A stretch of 64,000 nucleotides of DNA from Mesocentrotus franciscanus (taxonomy: Eukaryota > Echinodermata > Echinoidea > Camarodonta > Strongylocentrotidae), in contig CP137674.1 of the NCBI GenBank assembly GCA_037976565.1, positions 5,641,284 to 5,705,283 of the forward strand. The letters are read 5' to 3'. A program made the position numbers and the translations under genes. Numbering within the stretch: position 1 is the first letter of the stretch; each line of letters starts with the position of its first letter. This document shows, in pieces, positions 21,276 through 32,580 of this stretch. Under the pieces are notes generated by a model. The model saw only the letters and a list, made by a program, of their open reading frames with translations, had not been told where the DNA came from and did not search any database.

Positions 21276-22529
21276 TTTGGATGGGGGCTGGTACGAACAT
21301 AGTTTGCTGACAAGATATTGGCATTATCCTGGCTGTCCAGAACGCCAGCAAAACAGGGGGTGAGGCACGTACATGGACAGATGTATGTCTACCTTATCTA
21401 GACTTGCTATGATGTACACCATGTTATAACTTTAAGAGCAAATTGAAGGATACTCAGAAAATGATGGGGAGGCTGAGAACAATATTGTTTTTTATTCAGA
21501 AAATCTAATTGCGCATTTACAATCAGACAATGACCTGAATAAAATGTTGAAGAAAATCGAAAGAAACCCTGCACATAGGCCTATCATGATTATGGGAACG
21601 GGAGTGTGGATTAATTTTTTTTCCAGATAAGTTATGATGCACATTATTTTCCCTTCTGAAAAAAAATTGTTGGATATATCACCAATACATGTAGGTTGGG
21701 GAAAGAGTCCTTTCACACATCATAAATGGTCTGAGATTTTAACCGCCAAAACGTGATTATAATGTAAAGAAGCTCTTAATTGTGAAGAAAATGATGGATA
21801 AATGCAGCATATATACATGTATTTTGGTGTGGAAGAAATATTGGAGTTATTAAGTCCCCAGAATTGCTTAAGTGTACAATGCTTGAATATCACAAGTTTC
21901 TGCAAGAAATAAAAGAGCACATCCTAGATGGGTTTAAAAAACGCCACCCCCATCACCAACATTTAAAAGAAAAATCGAGATTGAAAACTTCCAAAATGTG
22001 TTTACAATGCAAACTTGTTCTGAATTTTGAAGGAAATTAAGGCATAAGAAATGAAGACACTGCTCATTATGAAGATGATGGTGGAATGCTAGGATAAAAT
22101 GTTGATCAAACTTTTGAGTTGACGTGATGTCAATCCCTTAGCCACTCTCTCTCTCTCTCTCTCAATCGACGCCTGTGCAATTACTTTTACAAGGGGTTTC
22201 CTGTCATTTTTGGTAGGAAAAAAAAGATATACGTATCCTAGCGAAACACCAAGGGGCAGTTTGGCAGTCTACCGTTTGCATCTATATACATGTATGTCAA
22301 CACTACCCCATACCTGCCATAGGGAAATTTGTATTATCAACAGTTTTTTGGAATGTAAAACATTACATCTAACGTAGATGCTAATATTTTCCTGTAAGGG
22401 TTATACAAACATATAAGTAAGAAGGCGCGATTGTGTATTCCTAATCTTCTGGTGTTTTCCAAATTTGAAACGTAATTGTTTTTGGTATGTATAATGCTCA
22501 ACCTTGTCGCCTGTCTTGTCTGTTTCTAG
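21276..22529. other. Intergenic, no gene seen
   Basis: Includes a (CT)n run at 22146-22163 and otherwise unremarkable AT-rich sequence. ORFs on the minus strand at 21492-21920 are unsupported. Confidence 0.4.
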
Positions 22530-22724
22530 TTACCGAATAAAGTCTGGAAATGTAATGGTGTTGTAATCATCACACCAAGATTCCTGTAGGCAAATGACAC
22601 CCGGCTTGTCTTCTTCACAAGCGTGTTTTTTAATCATTTTGTTATACAATTCAAAGCCATGAGCATTTATGGATTGAGCATTCCATTGGATGTTATTTCG
22701 TTTAATTTTTAATGTCGATTTCAA
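22530..22724 (-). pseudogene. LINE endonuclease N-terminal fragment
   Basis: A 64-codon reading with IQWNAQSINAHGFEL, then GVICLQESWC and FPDF. The Q-W-N-x-x-S start and the I-C-L-Q-E-S/T-W catalytic motif are characteristic of APE-type endonucleases of I/Jockey-like LINEs. Homology ends abruptly after about 60 residues; no later motif follows on the strand. This is a different lineage from the N-A-R-S type at 18.5 kb. Confidence 0.65.
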
Positions 22725-23533
22725 GTTCCTTTTATATTAAATTCCAATAATACTGATTGGAAGATTTTCATTTCACCGTTGATTTAATTTTTGTTATTTT
22801 AACGGCGACAACTTTGTCTTTCCAAAGCAATTCCAGTAATTACTCCTTTTTACATCAGTTTTCTGGACTTACTCTTATTTATGATTTTATTTTGTTCTTG
22901 TGTTCGTGTGGGTCCTATGGGGTAACGTTTACTGTATTTCCTGTTTTGCAACTTGTTTTGCATCTTAACCCACTATCTTTAGAAGTGATGGTGATTGGTA
23001 ATGATTCTGGGGTAGTGCTCTTGTAATAAATGGCCGTATAAATGTCTTCATATGCCCTCTAGTTTCCCAAAAAAATCCTCCGTATTGATATATTTAGAGG
23101 TAAATTTTAATCCATCGGGTTATAGCAGTAGAAACGGAGCCCGCAGAATGTCGGGGCTCGGGGAGCTTTTTTTAAACGTATGAGAAATATAAAGAAAGAC
23201 GGTATATCTTTAATTGTTAATTTGTAAAAATCATACTTAATGGCCATCCTCGAAACGGAAAACTTATATTGGAACGCATGTCACAGGAAAGGTAGCTACA
23301 TGCCGTATGCATAGCAAATCATAGACGTGGTAAATGAAATGCCCATAAAAGTGGTATGGGAGGAGGCCGATATGCTTTAGTGAACTGACTTGGTGTACTG
23401 AATAGAATATAAATACATTTAAGGTTTTCACTGTAAAAGAGGCGTTGGCGTAAAAGGATAAACTGCAAGGACGAAATGTAAAAAAGTCAGACATGATTGG
23501 CATTAAATTCTATGAGTTTTTTGGTTTTACAAT
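22725..23533. other. Intergenic, no gene seen
   Basis: T-rich sequence with an 89-codon hydrophobic ORF (22757-23026) of no recognisable family. Nothing else supported. Confidence 0.4.
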
Positions 23534-24060
23534 AAAGCTACCATGTCCCATTTGCAGGTCAAAACAAATGAAAAGGTCAAATTCCACCGGCATTTGAATG
23601 ATATTACTAATTTAGAACTTTTCTCAAAACGAAAGGGCTTGAAAATGTCTTTATGTGGGAAAATAACGACCATTAGTTGTTGAATCTACATAAGTGATTG
23701 CAATTACCTAATAGTCTGATTTTCAGACCCTTGTACCGAATGGTCGTACGTTTAATGCTGCACGAAGATTCAATCAGTTTAATTTTGGCCATAACAAGTA
23801 GTGGGTTATTGATGTAGACAAATGCTCATGAACCTATTACAGCTCATTTTATGTATGTTATTACCAAAGAAAAAAAAATTCAGTCAGTCACTCAATAGTT
23901 TCTGACGGTGAAATCTAGACAGTAAACGGGTTTCCTTGCATAATTTGAATACTAGGACACTGCTAACGTTTAAATTTCACAGACAGGACATACGTGACAT
24001 ATTCATAATTCCTGCAAAGTTCTACAGAATTTGACGTTGGCTGCAAATGGGACATAGATT
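23534..24060. mobile_element. ATGTCCCATTTGCAG MITE, copy 1
   Basis: Termini TACCATGTCCCATTTGCAGG and, complemented, CTATGTCCCATTTGCAGCC. Its interior matches 29218-29748 nearly end to end, including GAAAAGGTCAAATTCCA and CAAAGTTCTACAGAATTTGA. The TTAA duplication clear in the other copy is eroded here (right side TTTAA). Family A satellite DNA starts six bases downstream. Confidence 0.75.
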
Positions 24061-24065
24061 GTTTA

Positions 24066-24215
24066 AGGTATCAAAATATGCCTTAAGCCCTGAGCTTCCG
24101 GGCTCCGTCCCTGGACGCCATGACAATTTACGCTCCGCTCGATACGCTCTACCTGATCGTTAATACGTTAGCCTCCCCCCCCTCACTTTGAAAAAACGTT
24201 CCGTGGGGCCTGAGA
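24066..24215 (+). mobile_element. Truncated family A composite element
   Basis: A single damaged unit (TATCAAAATATGCC then CTGAGCTTCCGGGCTCCG) is joined to the element tail (CGCTCTACCTGATCGTTAAT, polyC, AAAAAACGTTCC). The final 100 bp including the CACTG terminus are missing. Confidence 0.7.
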
Positions 24216-25154
24216 AAGTAGAAATGTTAATGTTAGTGAAAGGGTGGAATGATACGCCAATTGGCCAGGTCTTACCTCCAGGTGCAAATCAAGTATCTGT
24301 CTGCTCAAGTTATGCCTCTGTAGGATAATCTTTTCCTCTCGCCAAAATTTTTGTTTAGATTCGGCTAATCATCTCAGCAGTAGCCTCACTTGTGAGTAAT
24401 TAGCCTAGCTATGCCATCTCCTCGGGGTCCACTTCGCGCGTGTAGACTCCTTCGAATATCCCGCAACTTTCCCCCGCGGTTGGCTGGGGCTCGTTCGCTA
24501 GGTCTCCGTACTACTCTGATAAGATGCTGTCTGCTGGAGCTTGATTTTTACGCGTGTTACTGGTATTTATGCAGTCATGCAGGGTACTTCGCTGCGCCCG
24601 TGTCCGCGGTTCCGGGATTCTGATTCGCCCGTTTATCGGAAGTTGGCGTGGCTTGTGGTTGTGTGCGGTAAGCTTTTTTATAGTCTTGCTCTAAGATAGC
24701 ATTGAATCACGGTGGTGTAATTATTTTTAAAGATTTGAATATATTTATGAGGAAAAGATTTTCCGCCACTGGATCACAGATACATTACCGATTCAGCCAA
24801 TTTGAAGAGCCCATACCTATAATAATTACAATTCTCATTGGGTCCGATTTTATTCAATCTTTCACCAGTCTACTTTTTCGATTTTTTCCTCTAGAGTAGT
24901 TTGCTTTAAAAGGTTGGATTTTAGGAAAATCGTCATACTAAAATCAAGTGAGAAAATATCAAAAGGGCCTTCTTGTTTGTCACGTCCACAGAGACAAGGT
25001 CAAAGATGTGACGGCATTTCGGCGATTTGCGCATGGGTCGGGTTGTTTCACGTCGTCAGGCCAAATTTGAGAACAGTTTCATCCACGATTTGAGGTTCGT
25101 CAGAGAACTCGAACCCCGTCGTCAAAATGACGTTATCTTGCTATATCGCAGCGT
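24216..25154. other. No supported gene; CpG-rich patch
   Basis: 24400-24680 is GC- and CpG-rich (CTCGGGGTCC, CCCGCGGTTGG, CGCGTGTTACTGG) with a 70-codon ORF of no known family. 25000-25150 has GTCGTC/GACG words like the flanks of the 9.97-kb element, so it may be the left side of a related minisatellite-bearing transposon. Confidence 0.4.
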
Positions 25155-25400
25155 AAGACAGAAAGAGAAAGTGATAGAATTATAAAAACAAAGAATAACA
25201 TAAGAGAAGGTGATAGAAGGAAGAAACAAAGAATAACATAAGGAAAGACAGAAAGATAAAATGATAAAGAATACGTAATGGAAAGATAAAAGAGAAGATG
25301 AAAGATGGAAAAACAAAGAATAACATTAAAAAAACAGAGAGAGAAAATGATAGAAGGAAAACAGGGAATAACATAAGAAGTGAAAGAAGGAGAAATTGAA
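25155..25400 (-). repeat. Second short array of the 90-bp minisatellite family
   Basis: About 2.5 units beginning AAGACAGAAAGAGAAAGTGA and matching the 10.15-11.7 kb array, then degrading toward 25400. Flanks (GTCGTCAAAATGACG; TTACGTCATCGTGTAG) differ from the 43-bp TIR of the first locus, so the repeat sits in a different context. Confidence 0.8.
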
Positions 25401-25968
25401 TAAGCGCGGGGGGGGGGCATTACGTCATCGTGTAGAGAACGGGCGTCGACTACGTACGAAAAGGGGGTTATAAAGTAGTTAACAGGACGGGTTGACTGCA
25501 GCCAATTAGCATCGTTACAGGACGGTAACAGCGTCCTCGTCCGCACAAACGAAAAGGCCCTATTGATGATGGTTATGAGGATGAGGGCGCTGAAAATGAT
25601 CATGATGATGAAGAGTCAGACTGTGATCATAACAAATGAGGAGAAAAAGGAAGAGAAGAAGGATTTTGGTGACGATGGTAGTGATCTATATGATGTTGAA
25701 AATGATGGTGGTATCAATTAAGAGCCAAGTACATATTGATATTTAAATAAAACATAAATTGCACATCTGTCTAGTGTTCTTGAATGCCATTAGAATGAAA
25801 ATGATCATCATATCATAATGAAGCTAGCAGACAAGTTAGTCCATATTTCATCCGAGGAGCACAAATGATCCTATTTCTTAGAACCATCATTTAAGTAGGT
25901 CTCAGCTGGTGATGTCAACTTGACTTGCAAATGACGTTTTAAAATACAAAGTTTTCATAACTTTGTAG
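25401..25968. other. Gap before the GH65 exons
   Basis: GC-rich to 25560, then GATGATG-rich simple sequence. No further exon of the GH65 gene is recognisable; the sequence before 25969 ends in the acceptor CATAACTTTGTAG. Confidence 0.4.
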
Positions 25969-26182
25969 ATTTTGATGTCTGCCCTGCCCCCAAACCAGCA
26001 AAGTACGAAATCCATTTCAACGGCGACATCTCATTTGCCTTGCATCAGTACCCCTATGCCACCAACGACATTGATTTCCTCATAAATGGCAAGGGAGTTG
26101 GGTTGGTGAACGAAGAGCTAGGCTAACTACCGGGCTGGTAGGGTAACATATGATGAACACAAACATGCCTATACAGCATTAT
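25969..26182 (+). pseudogene. PGGHG/ATHL1-like GH65 glucosidase, exon A, 1-bp insertion
   Basis: Acceptor TTTGTAG precedes 25969. The frame reads FDVCPAPKPAKYEIHFNGDI, then SFALHQYPYATNDIDFL, corresponding to the E-x-H-x-x-G-D-I/V-A-x-A and A-T-x-D-x-D-F-L region of protein-glucosylgalactosylhydroxylysine glucosidase, which trims glucose from collagen hydroxylysine glycans. After NEEL the frame stops; shifting by one base restores ANYRAGRVTYDEHKHAYT, matching the family's A-x-F-W-x-S-R-V stretch (here Y-R-A-G, so W and S are lost). A donor at 26183 (GTATAC) gives 214 bp, one more than the 213 needed between phase-1 borders. The next exon is at 27381. Pseudogene, or assembly error. Confidence 0.7.
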
Positions 26183-27380
26183 GTATACATATAAGCTGTT
26201 GACTAACAAATGTTCTTATTTCATAGGCTTAATACGGGTTACAACCAGTAAATGTAGGTACTGGGTTAATACTTACAGTGCCACCAACTTTCCAAGCATG
26301 TACCATTAAATTAAAGCATTTATTATCAAAAGATTTAAATCATACTACCTTTTTCTTTTTTCATTTTTATACTTTCTATTAGTATTACCCCATGATATCT
26401 AACTCTATTACAGATTTGAACTTTAAGAAGAGGGACCAGCCTTCTTTTGTCCAAATATTCATTGCACTTTTGGTGCTAGACCACGTAAGGCAGTGAAAAC
26501 ATTCTTAGACTATTTTGCTTAACTGTCTTCTTCAACACTTGGGAGTATCTTATATTGGGAAGTTGCTTATCACCCTCTTCCTATCCTCTATCCGGGCTGT
26601 GTCTTATTTTTGCGTATGCAAGCGAGCCCAGATTGAAACAGAAAAATGCCTTTATCTTTAACAATACCTTACATTTTTGACGCGCGGGGCTAGGGTGCAA
26701 TTAAAACCCCGAAAAGTAGTAAAAGCTTTTGAATTCGTAACGGCTATCGAGGACATGTTCGAAGAGAGGAGCAAAATTCGTCCAAAATTCACTTAGCGTA
26801 TCTCCTTTATTTTGGCTTCAAAGCTCATGAAAATTTCACAGCACATACAAAATAATTATTCTTCAAATAAATTTTCATTCAAAACTGTAAGGTATTTTTT
26901 TTAAATATAAGCATTTTTCTGTTTCAGAGGTCGGTGAATCTGGACTCGCATGCGTCCGAAAAAATAAAACGCATCCGGGCTAGTTGTCCTGTGCTTCTAT
27001 ACTGTGAGGGCATAAATACAATTTTCTCCCCACCATTGTTTAACAGGAATTTCATCTTTTGATTATTGGTGGCAGCAGTGAGATATAAATTCAGATATTA
27101 AAGGAGAGACCGTTGTGAAACACGATACCAGCACGCTCATTCATAGGTTACATTCATGAAGCACCCTTTATAGTTCCTTTCCATATTATATAATGTGTTT
27201 ATGAGTGTTGCATTATATAGTCAATGCGTGGTCCCGTAGTTTTCATTTTTGGATGATTTTCATTTTTGTTTTAATGAAATAATGGAATTAATACCTAGGT
27301 CATGTGGGACATATAGCATGGAAACAGCCACAATTGGATTTGTACTTAATTGATGACTCTAATTTGAATTCATCTCCAAG
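26183..27380 (+). other. Intron between the two GH65 exons
   Basis: Starts GTATACATAT and ends TTTGAATTCATCTCCAAG. Non-coding and AT-rich, with no repeat that I could match elsewhere in the window. Confidence 0.5.
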
Positions 27381-27589
27381 GTGTGATGCCCCCAGACGAA
27401 GACCACGCCCCAGTAGATAACTCAGTCTACACCACTGTCTATCCCAGATGGCCCTGCGTCTCCCATACTACGCAGCCTCACTTCTGGGCCAGGAGCTGAC
27501 GGACACCTGGTCCCAGTTCGCCGACAACATGTACATCGTCTATGATGAGGAGAATGATTATTATCCAGAGTTTGAAGGCTATAGAGGAG
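27381..27589 (+). pseudogene. PGGHG/ATHL1-like GH65 glucosidase, exon B, 1-bp deletion
   Basis: After the acceptor ATCTCCAAG the phase-1 frame reads GVMPPDEDHAPVDNSVYT. This is the G-V-M-x-P-D-E-x-H and D/N-N-S-V-Y-T signature of GH65; the Glu of P-D-E is the family's general acid. The frame is then lost, and the next frame continues QMALRLPYYAASLLGQEL, WSQFADNMYIVYDEEND and YYPEFEGYRG, as in family members up to the (H/Y)PE(F/Y)(D/E)GY motif. Exon B ends at donor GTATGA (27590). Its 209 bp is one short of the 210 needed for phase-1 to phase-1. The Y of the usual PDEYH is D here. No later exon was found. Confidence 0.75.
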
Positions 27590-28527
27590 GTATGAAAGTT
27601 TGGGTTGGCTGTTTGGAAGGAGGGGAGCCTTGTTGTCCATGAACCGTTGTCAAAGGAACGGGCGCATTGCCAAACCATTTTGAATGGGGGACGATTGTCA
27701 AACCTAATGTGCAGACAAGCTTGCTGAATATTTCACTGATGCCTCAAAAAAATAGAAAAATAAGCTCCTTTCATCAAAGCTGAAGGACTTTTGTAAGAGA
27801 ATTGTGGAGCGACCATTTATCAATTATTTCAAAGATTTGTCTTCTCCCATTCCCAGGGAAAGATGTATGCCTTTTCTTTCCTGTCAGATTGAAATTTTGA
27901 TGGGAATAGTTTGTTTTGTTGAGATTGTCACCTACTGACTTTATTCCCTGAAAGAGCATGTTAGAATTGATTTTATGGAAAATGTAACGTCTGGAATATA
28001 CTGAACACTTAGATCTAAGTAGATCTTTACACATCCACATCCGCCCACACACACACTCACGCACACACACACACACACACCACACACACACATGATCATC
28101 AATGTGCAAAAACTTTCATCACATAACCACTGGTACAATAATTTATCCATGATGAAATCGCCAGAAAATGAGGTATTTCGAAACGTGAATAGTAAAAACG
28201 AATCTAGGAAGTCTGCCTGTGCTATGCTTTTTGTGTTCTGCTTTCTGATTGCTTTCTGATCAAATTTCCACAAGCTGGTATGATTGGGCCAATCAAAGGA
28301 AAGAAAAGAAAGGTGGATATAGCGCCTTTTGGTTGAAAGTATAAATTTCAAATCAATATTTTCATATTTTCCTGAAACAATTCTGAGGGAAAATTTAGTG
28401 ATTTAGATACACATGAGAGAAGTCTATTCAAATCGTTTAAAACATGCAATTTGGTGAAAAGTGGATTTAGCGCCTTTTGGTTGCAAGCTCTTCATTTGCA
28501 TCTGGCTCGAGTTTTGCTTTGGTATTT
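27590..28527. other. Gap with a CA microsatellite
   Basis: (CA)n of about 50 bp at 28044-28093, broken by T and G. No downstream GH65 exon is recognisable. A palindromic GATCTAAGTAGATC lies at 28012. Confidence 0.5.
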
Positions 28528-30452
28528 GGTACTGGAGAATTAACATGGACAAAATTTTTACATGATCGCATGATCTCTTATTCATTTCAGTTCCAATGTT
28601 TTTCTGACTGTTTTCAAGACACTATCATGTTTGTCGATCATAGTTCTATGTAGCTTGATGTCTCATGTTAATTTTTAGTGGAAAAGCAATCTAAGCAACA
28701 ATTTCTGAATTTTAGCGACAATTGTTCGCCATTGCTGCTCTTTAATACTACTATGACGTGCAGTAACAAATTAAATCTTCAGAACTCATGATAAATTCGT
28801 TTAACAGTTGATTCCACTTGGTTGAGCCCACTGTTCGCAGGAATTAGATGAGAGAGATAGCCGTAAATATTATCACCATTAACGACGAAGTATTTTTTTT
28901 TTCTTCACCGCCTTTACAAAGCTATTTGAATGGGGAACAAATCTATTGTTTGGCTTCCTGGAAGAAGTTTCAATTGTTGTTAAGAAATTTCAGTTGATTC
29001 CTCTCGGTTAATTCTATCGTTCGGACTATTAAGCTGAGCGAGATAGAAATTGACATTGTCATGGCTTACGACTTTGCATTAGTGTTCATCGTCTCTACAA
29101 TGCTATTTGAACAATATTTGGTGACAAAAGACAGCATTTCTATGTAGCGTCAAAAGCCGTCAAATAACAAAAACATGGCAGATAAAAAGATCCTCAGTAC
29201 TGGGTCTAATTATTTAAAGGTACTATGTCCCATTTGCAGGCCAAAAAAATGAAAAGGTTAAATTCCAACAGCATTTGAAAGACAATACTAATTTAGAACT
29301 TCCCTAAAAAAAGGGGGGCTTGAAAATGTCTTTAAGTGGGAAAATAACGACTATTAGTTGTCGAATCGACTTAGGAGCTATAGAGCCAGTAAGTAATAGT
29401 CTGATTTTTCAGACCATTGTACCGAATGGTCGTACGTTTTATGCTGCGCAAAGATTCAATCAGTTTAATTTTGGCCATTACAAGAAGTGGGTTATTGATG
29501 TAGACAAATGCTCATGTACCCTTTACAGCTCATTTTATGTATGTTATTACCAAAGATGAAAAAAGCCAGTCAGTCACTCAATAGTGTCTGACAGTGAAGT
29601 CTAGCAAGTAAACGGGTTTCCTTGCATAATTTGAATATTAGGACACTGCTAACGTTTAAATTTCACAGATAGGACATACATAACATATTCATAATTACTG
29701 CAAAGTTCTACAGAATTTGATGTTGGCTGCAAAAGGGACATAGTATCTTTAAAGAAAACTTAATTTGAACCCGGCCATATTCTGTCTCCCTCTCTCTCTC
29801 TCGTTTGTCATTGCCTTCATTTTCCCTCGCTTACTTCTTTCTTACCACGGAATATTTAATGTGTTTTAACTTGGTTGGTTCTATTGTTAGGTTTTTTTAG
29901 CAGAGCGAGATAGAAATTGATATTGTCATGGCTTACGACTTTGCATTAGAGTTCATCGTCTCTACAATGCTATTTGAACAATATTTGGTGACAAAAGACG
30001 GCATTTCTTTGTATCGTCAAAATTAAGCCGTCAAATAACAAAAACATGGCAGATAAAAAGATCCTCAGTACTGGGTCTAATTATTTAAAGAAAACTTAAT
30101 TTGAACCCGGCCATATTCTGTCTGTTTCTCTCTCTCTCGTTTGTCATTGCCTTCATTTTCCCTTGCTTACTTCATTGTTACCACGGAATATGCAATGTGT
30201 ATGCCTCATTATGTCAATTAAAGTCAAAGGTGTAACTGGTTGTTGTCCAGGGTCAATGGTCAAATTGTCTCAATCTATCTTCCATACATCCATAATGATC
30301 AAGGCTAAACAGTAGAAACTTGACATATGGATAGATCATAATGGTAGAAGCATTTTATATAACAATATGAAATCGTGAAAATGTATTTTCATTATGTAAA
30401 TCATTAGCATACGTATCACCTAATTCGTCAAAGTGACGAATTCAAGTCTAGT
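28528..30452 (+). mobile_element. Second copy of the R1/R2 Helitron-like repeat, partly duplicated
   Basis: Matches 2744-3617. The segment starting TTGACATTGTCATGGCTTA to the CTCTCTCTCTCGTTTGTCAT motif occurs twice (29050-29820, interrupted by a MITE at 29218-29748; and 29925-30140). The 3' end again has the 9-bp hairpin (30422-30442), then CTAGT at 30448-30452 followed by T. Extra sequence at 28820-29050 is absent from the first copy. Confidence 0.65.
29218..29748. mobile_element. ATGTCCCATTTGCAG MITE, copy 2, clean TTAA insertion
   Basis: Flanked by TTAA at 29214-29217 and 29749-29752. TIR: AGGTACTATGTCCCATTTGC and, complemented, AGATACTATGTCCCTTTTGC. Two uninterrupted versions of the host repeat (ATTTAAAGAAAACTTAATTT at about 3250 and 30087) show the empty site. 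The ORF at 29320-29559 lies inside and is not conserved in copy 1. TTAA plus AGG termini suggest Kolobok. Confidence 0.85.
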
Positions 30453-30632
30453 TCATAGTTGGATAGAGTATGAGTGGGAGATATGATTTCTTACAAAAAA
30501 AAACAAAATCTACAAAATGCATATTTCATTGTGATATTTAGATTTGAGGGTCCAAGGTCAAATATACTTTACATGGTTTCTCTAAGACCATGCATTGTAT
30601 AGATTTGAAATTTGGCACACTAATAGACCTGT
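30453..30632 (+). repeat. Truncated R3 start
   Basis: TCATAGTTGGATAGAGTATG to GGCACACTAATAGACCT, then similarity stops. It directly follows the R1/R2 terminus, as at 3618, so R2 and R3 have been copied as a joined block. Confidence 0.75.
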
Positions 30633-30634
30633 GA

Positions 30635-30715
30635 TTATTTAAGCGCCATGGTACTTTATTGTTTCTAGCGCTCTAAAAAGTCAATGTTATTGTTATTGCT
30701 AAGTTACTATTCTAT
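30635..30715 (+). repeat. SINE-like 3' tail fragment
   Basis: Reads AAGCGCCATGGTACTTTATT, then TAGCGCTCTAAAAAGTCAAT and TGTTATTGTTATTG. The AGCGCTNTANAA plus (TTATTG)n pattern is the usual tail of tRNA-headed SINEs in these genomes. No head or body precedes it. Confidence 0.45.
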
Positions 30716-31539
30716 ATTGTCCGCATATTGTTATTTGGATTAATACTTTATCATTATCGATGCCTCAAAGATGGATCATCTCGAACTGATAAAGTGATCG
30801 TAAACACGCCATCTAGCGGCTCGGCAATAGGTGTGGGGGTTGGGTATGGGGTATAAACAGTGGTGTTTCCATGGGTATGTGAGGCAGATGTGTCGCCAAA
30901 TAATCCACCCCCCTGAATTTTGGAATTACCAGTATTTCGGCAAGTCCAATCTCATATTGGCAGTGCCGTAGTATTACATTGCAATCATTCAAGAACGAAC
31001 ATATTAATTATTTATTGATTGTTCGATTGATCGACTTTCAGTTTTATTTAGACAAATGTTGTCCCTTCAGTGGAAAAGAAAATGATGTTTTTGAGGGCCA
31101 AGGAGCTGCTGTCGTTTATCAAATAAGGATCAAATAAAGAAAAGTAAGTAAGTAAACTTTCAGGTTACACTAACATTGCATCACTACTTTCTCAATGAAA
31201 CCAATGGCGTAGTTACGTGGGCACAGAATGAAATGCCCCTTTTTTATCAATTGTCAAAGGGGAAAAGAGGAAGAGGGAGAGAGATAGGGAGAGAGAAAGA
31301 TAGGGAGAATAAAACAGAACAGAAAAGAAAACACCCGCCCACATCCAACCCTAATTCGACAACCCCTCCCCGCACACGATGAAACTTTTTTCTTTTTCCT
31401 CAATTGTTGGAGTTATGCTACGCCACTCTTTAAACTATCATCAATTTAATCAATTCTATCATTAAGCAATTATTTTCATTGATTCACTTAAACCCTCATT
31501 CCAATAAATGAGGGTTTCTTTTCGCAAATGCATATTAAA

Positions 31540-32070
31540 GTAATCATCAAGCAAGCAATCAATCACTCAGTCAATTAATCAACACATTAATAAACAAACC
31601 AACCAACCAACCAATCATCAATCAACTAATCCATCAATTAATCAATTATTCAATCAATCGATCAATCAATCATTCAACTAATCAATCAATTAATCAACCA
31701 ACCATCAAACAAACAAACCAATGAACAAACATGCCAACCAACCGACTAACCAATCAATGTATCAATCAATCAATCAACTAATGAAGCAAGTAATCAACCA
31801 GCCGATTAACCAACTAAACCACCTGCCAACCAACAACCAATCAATCAAGAATTAGCAATCCAATCACCAGCCAATCAATTAAGCAATCAATCAGAGTATC
31901 AATAAGACCAACTAACCAGCCACTCAATCCAGCAACCAACCAATTAATCAACCTCTCAACCATTCTATCACTAAGCCAATCAATCAATTAATCAACTTAC
32001 CAATCAGCTCACCAACTAATCAATCAAACAATTAGTAAATTTCAGAATCAATCGAATAACCAGTCAACTT
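31540..32070. repeat. Degenerate AATC/AACC tetranucleotide array, copy 1
   Basis: About 530 bp of ATCA, ACCA and ATTA tetramers in a fixed four-base register with frequent substitutions, no longer unit. The partner at 58265-58860 has the same composition but a different order. Confidence 0.85.
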
Positions 32071-32537
32071 ATCCTGACACGTAATCAATAAATAATTAAA
32101 TCACATGAAAAAAGGACACTAGTTATCTTATTAATGAATAAGAAAAGCCGCTAACTATTCAGTCCCGATATAATGAAAGTTTAATAAGCTCTATTTATTT
32201 TAACACTGATTTATTATATGATGGGTACATAGAATTCTACCAGCATATAAAGTCACAAAGCTTTTCATGCAATAATAATAAATGAATTAGAAAACGACTG
32301 AGAAGAAAATGCAAGCCCGTTAAATCCTTACCAGAGCGATTAATTATTGATGATAGTTTATTCTTAGTTTTCCTTAAATCATTATTTGGTACATGTACAT
32401 ACACCATGGCAATTTTTCTAAAAATTGAATATTTAATCATATTATTGTCTAGGCCAATACGGTTAATGTGAAAGCAGTTTTGAAATTGAGAGTGCTACCC
32501 TACAAATAAAAAAAACTACAAATAGATAAATGAATAT

Positions 32538-32538
32538 G

Positions 32539-32577
<39 letters not shown>
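32538..32577. repeat. (TA)n microsatellite
   Basis: About 18 uninterrupted TA units, capable of cruciform extrusion. The corresponding part of copy 2 (59297-59310; 59525-59560) is short and interrupted. Confidence 0.9.

Positions 32578-32580
<3 letters not shown>

Noticed and set aside
24411..24623. 70-codon ORF in a CpG-rich patch, considered as a CpG-island first exon
   Set aside because: No Kozak context, no donor leading to a coding exon, and no recognisable signal peptide or domain.
29320..29559. 79-codon ORF with ordinary-looking composition
   Set aside because: It lies wholly within a TTAA MITE and is broken in the other copy at 23.6 kb.
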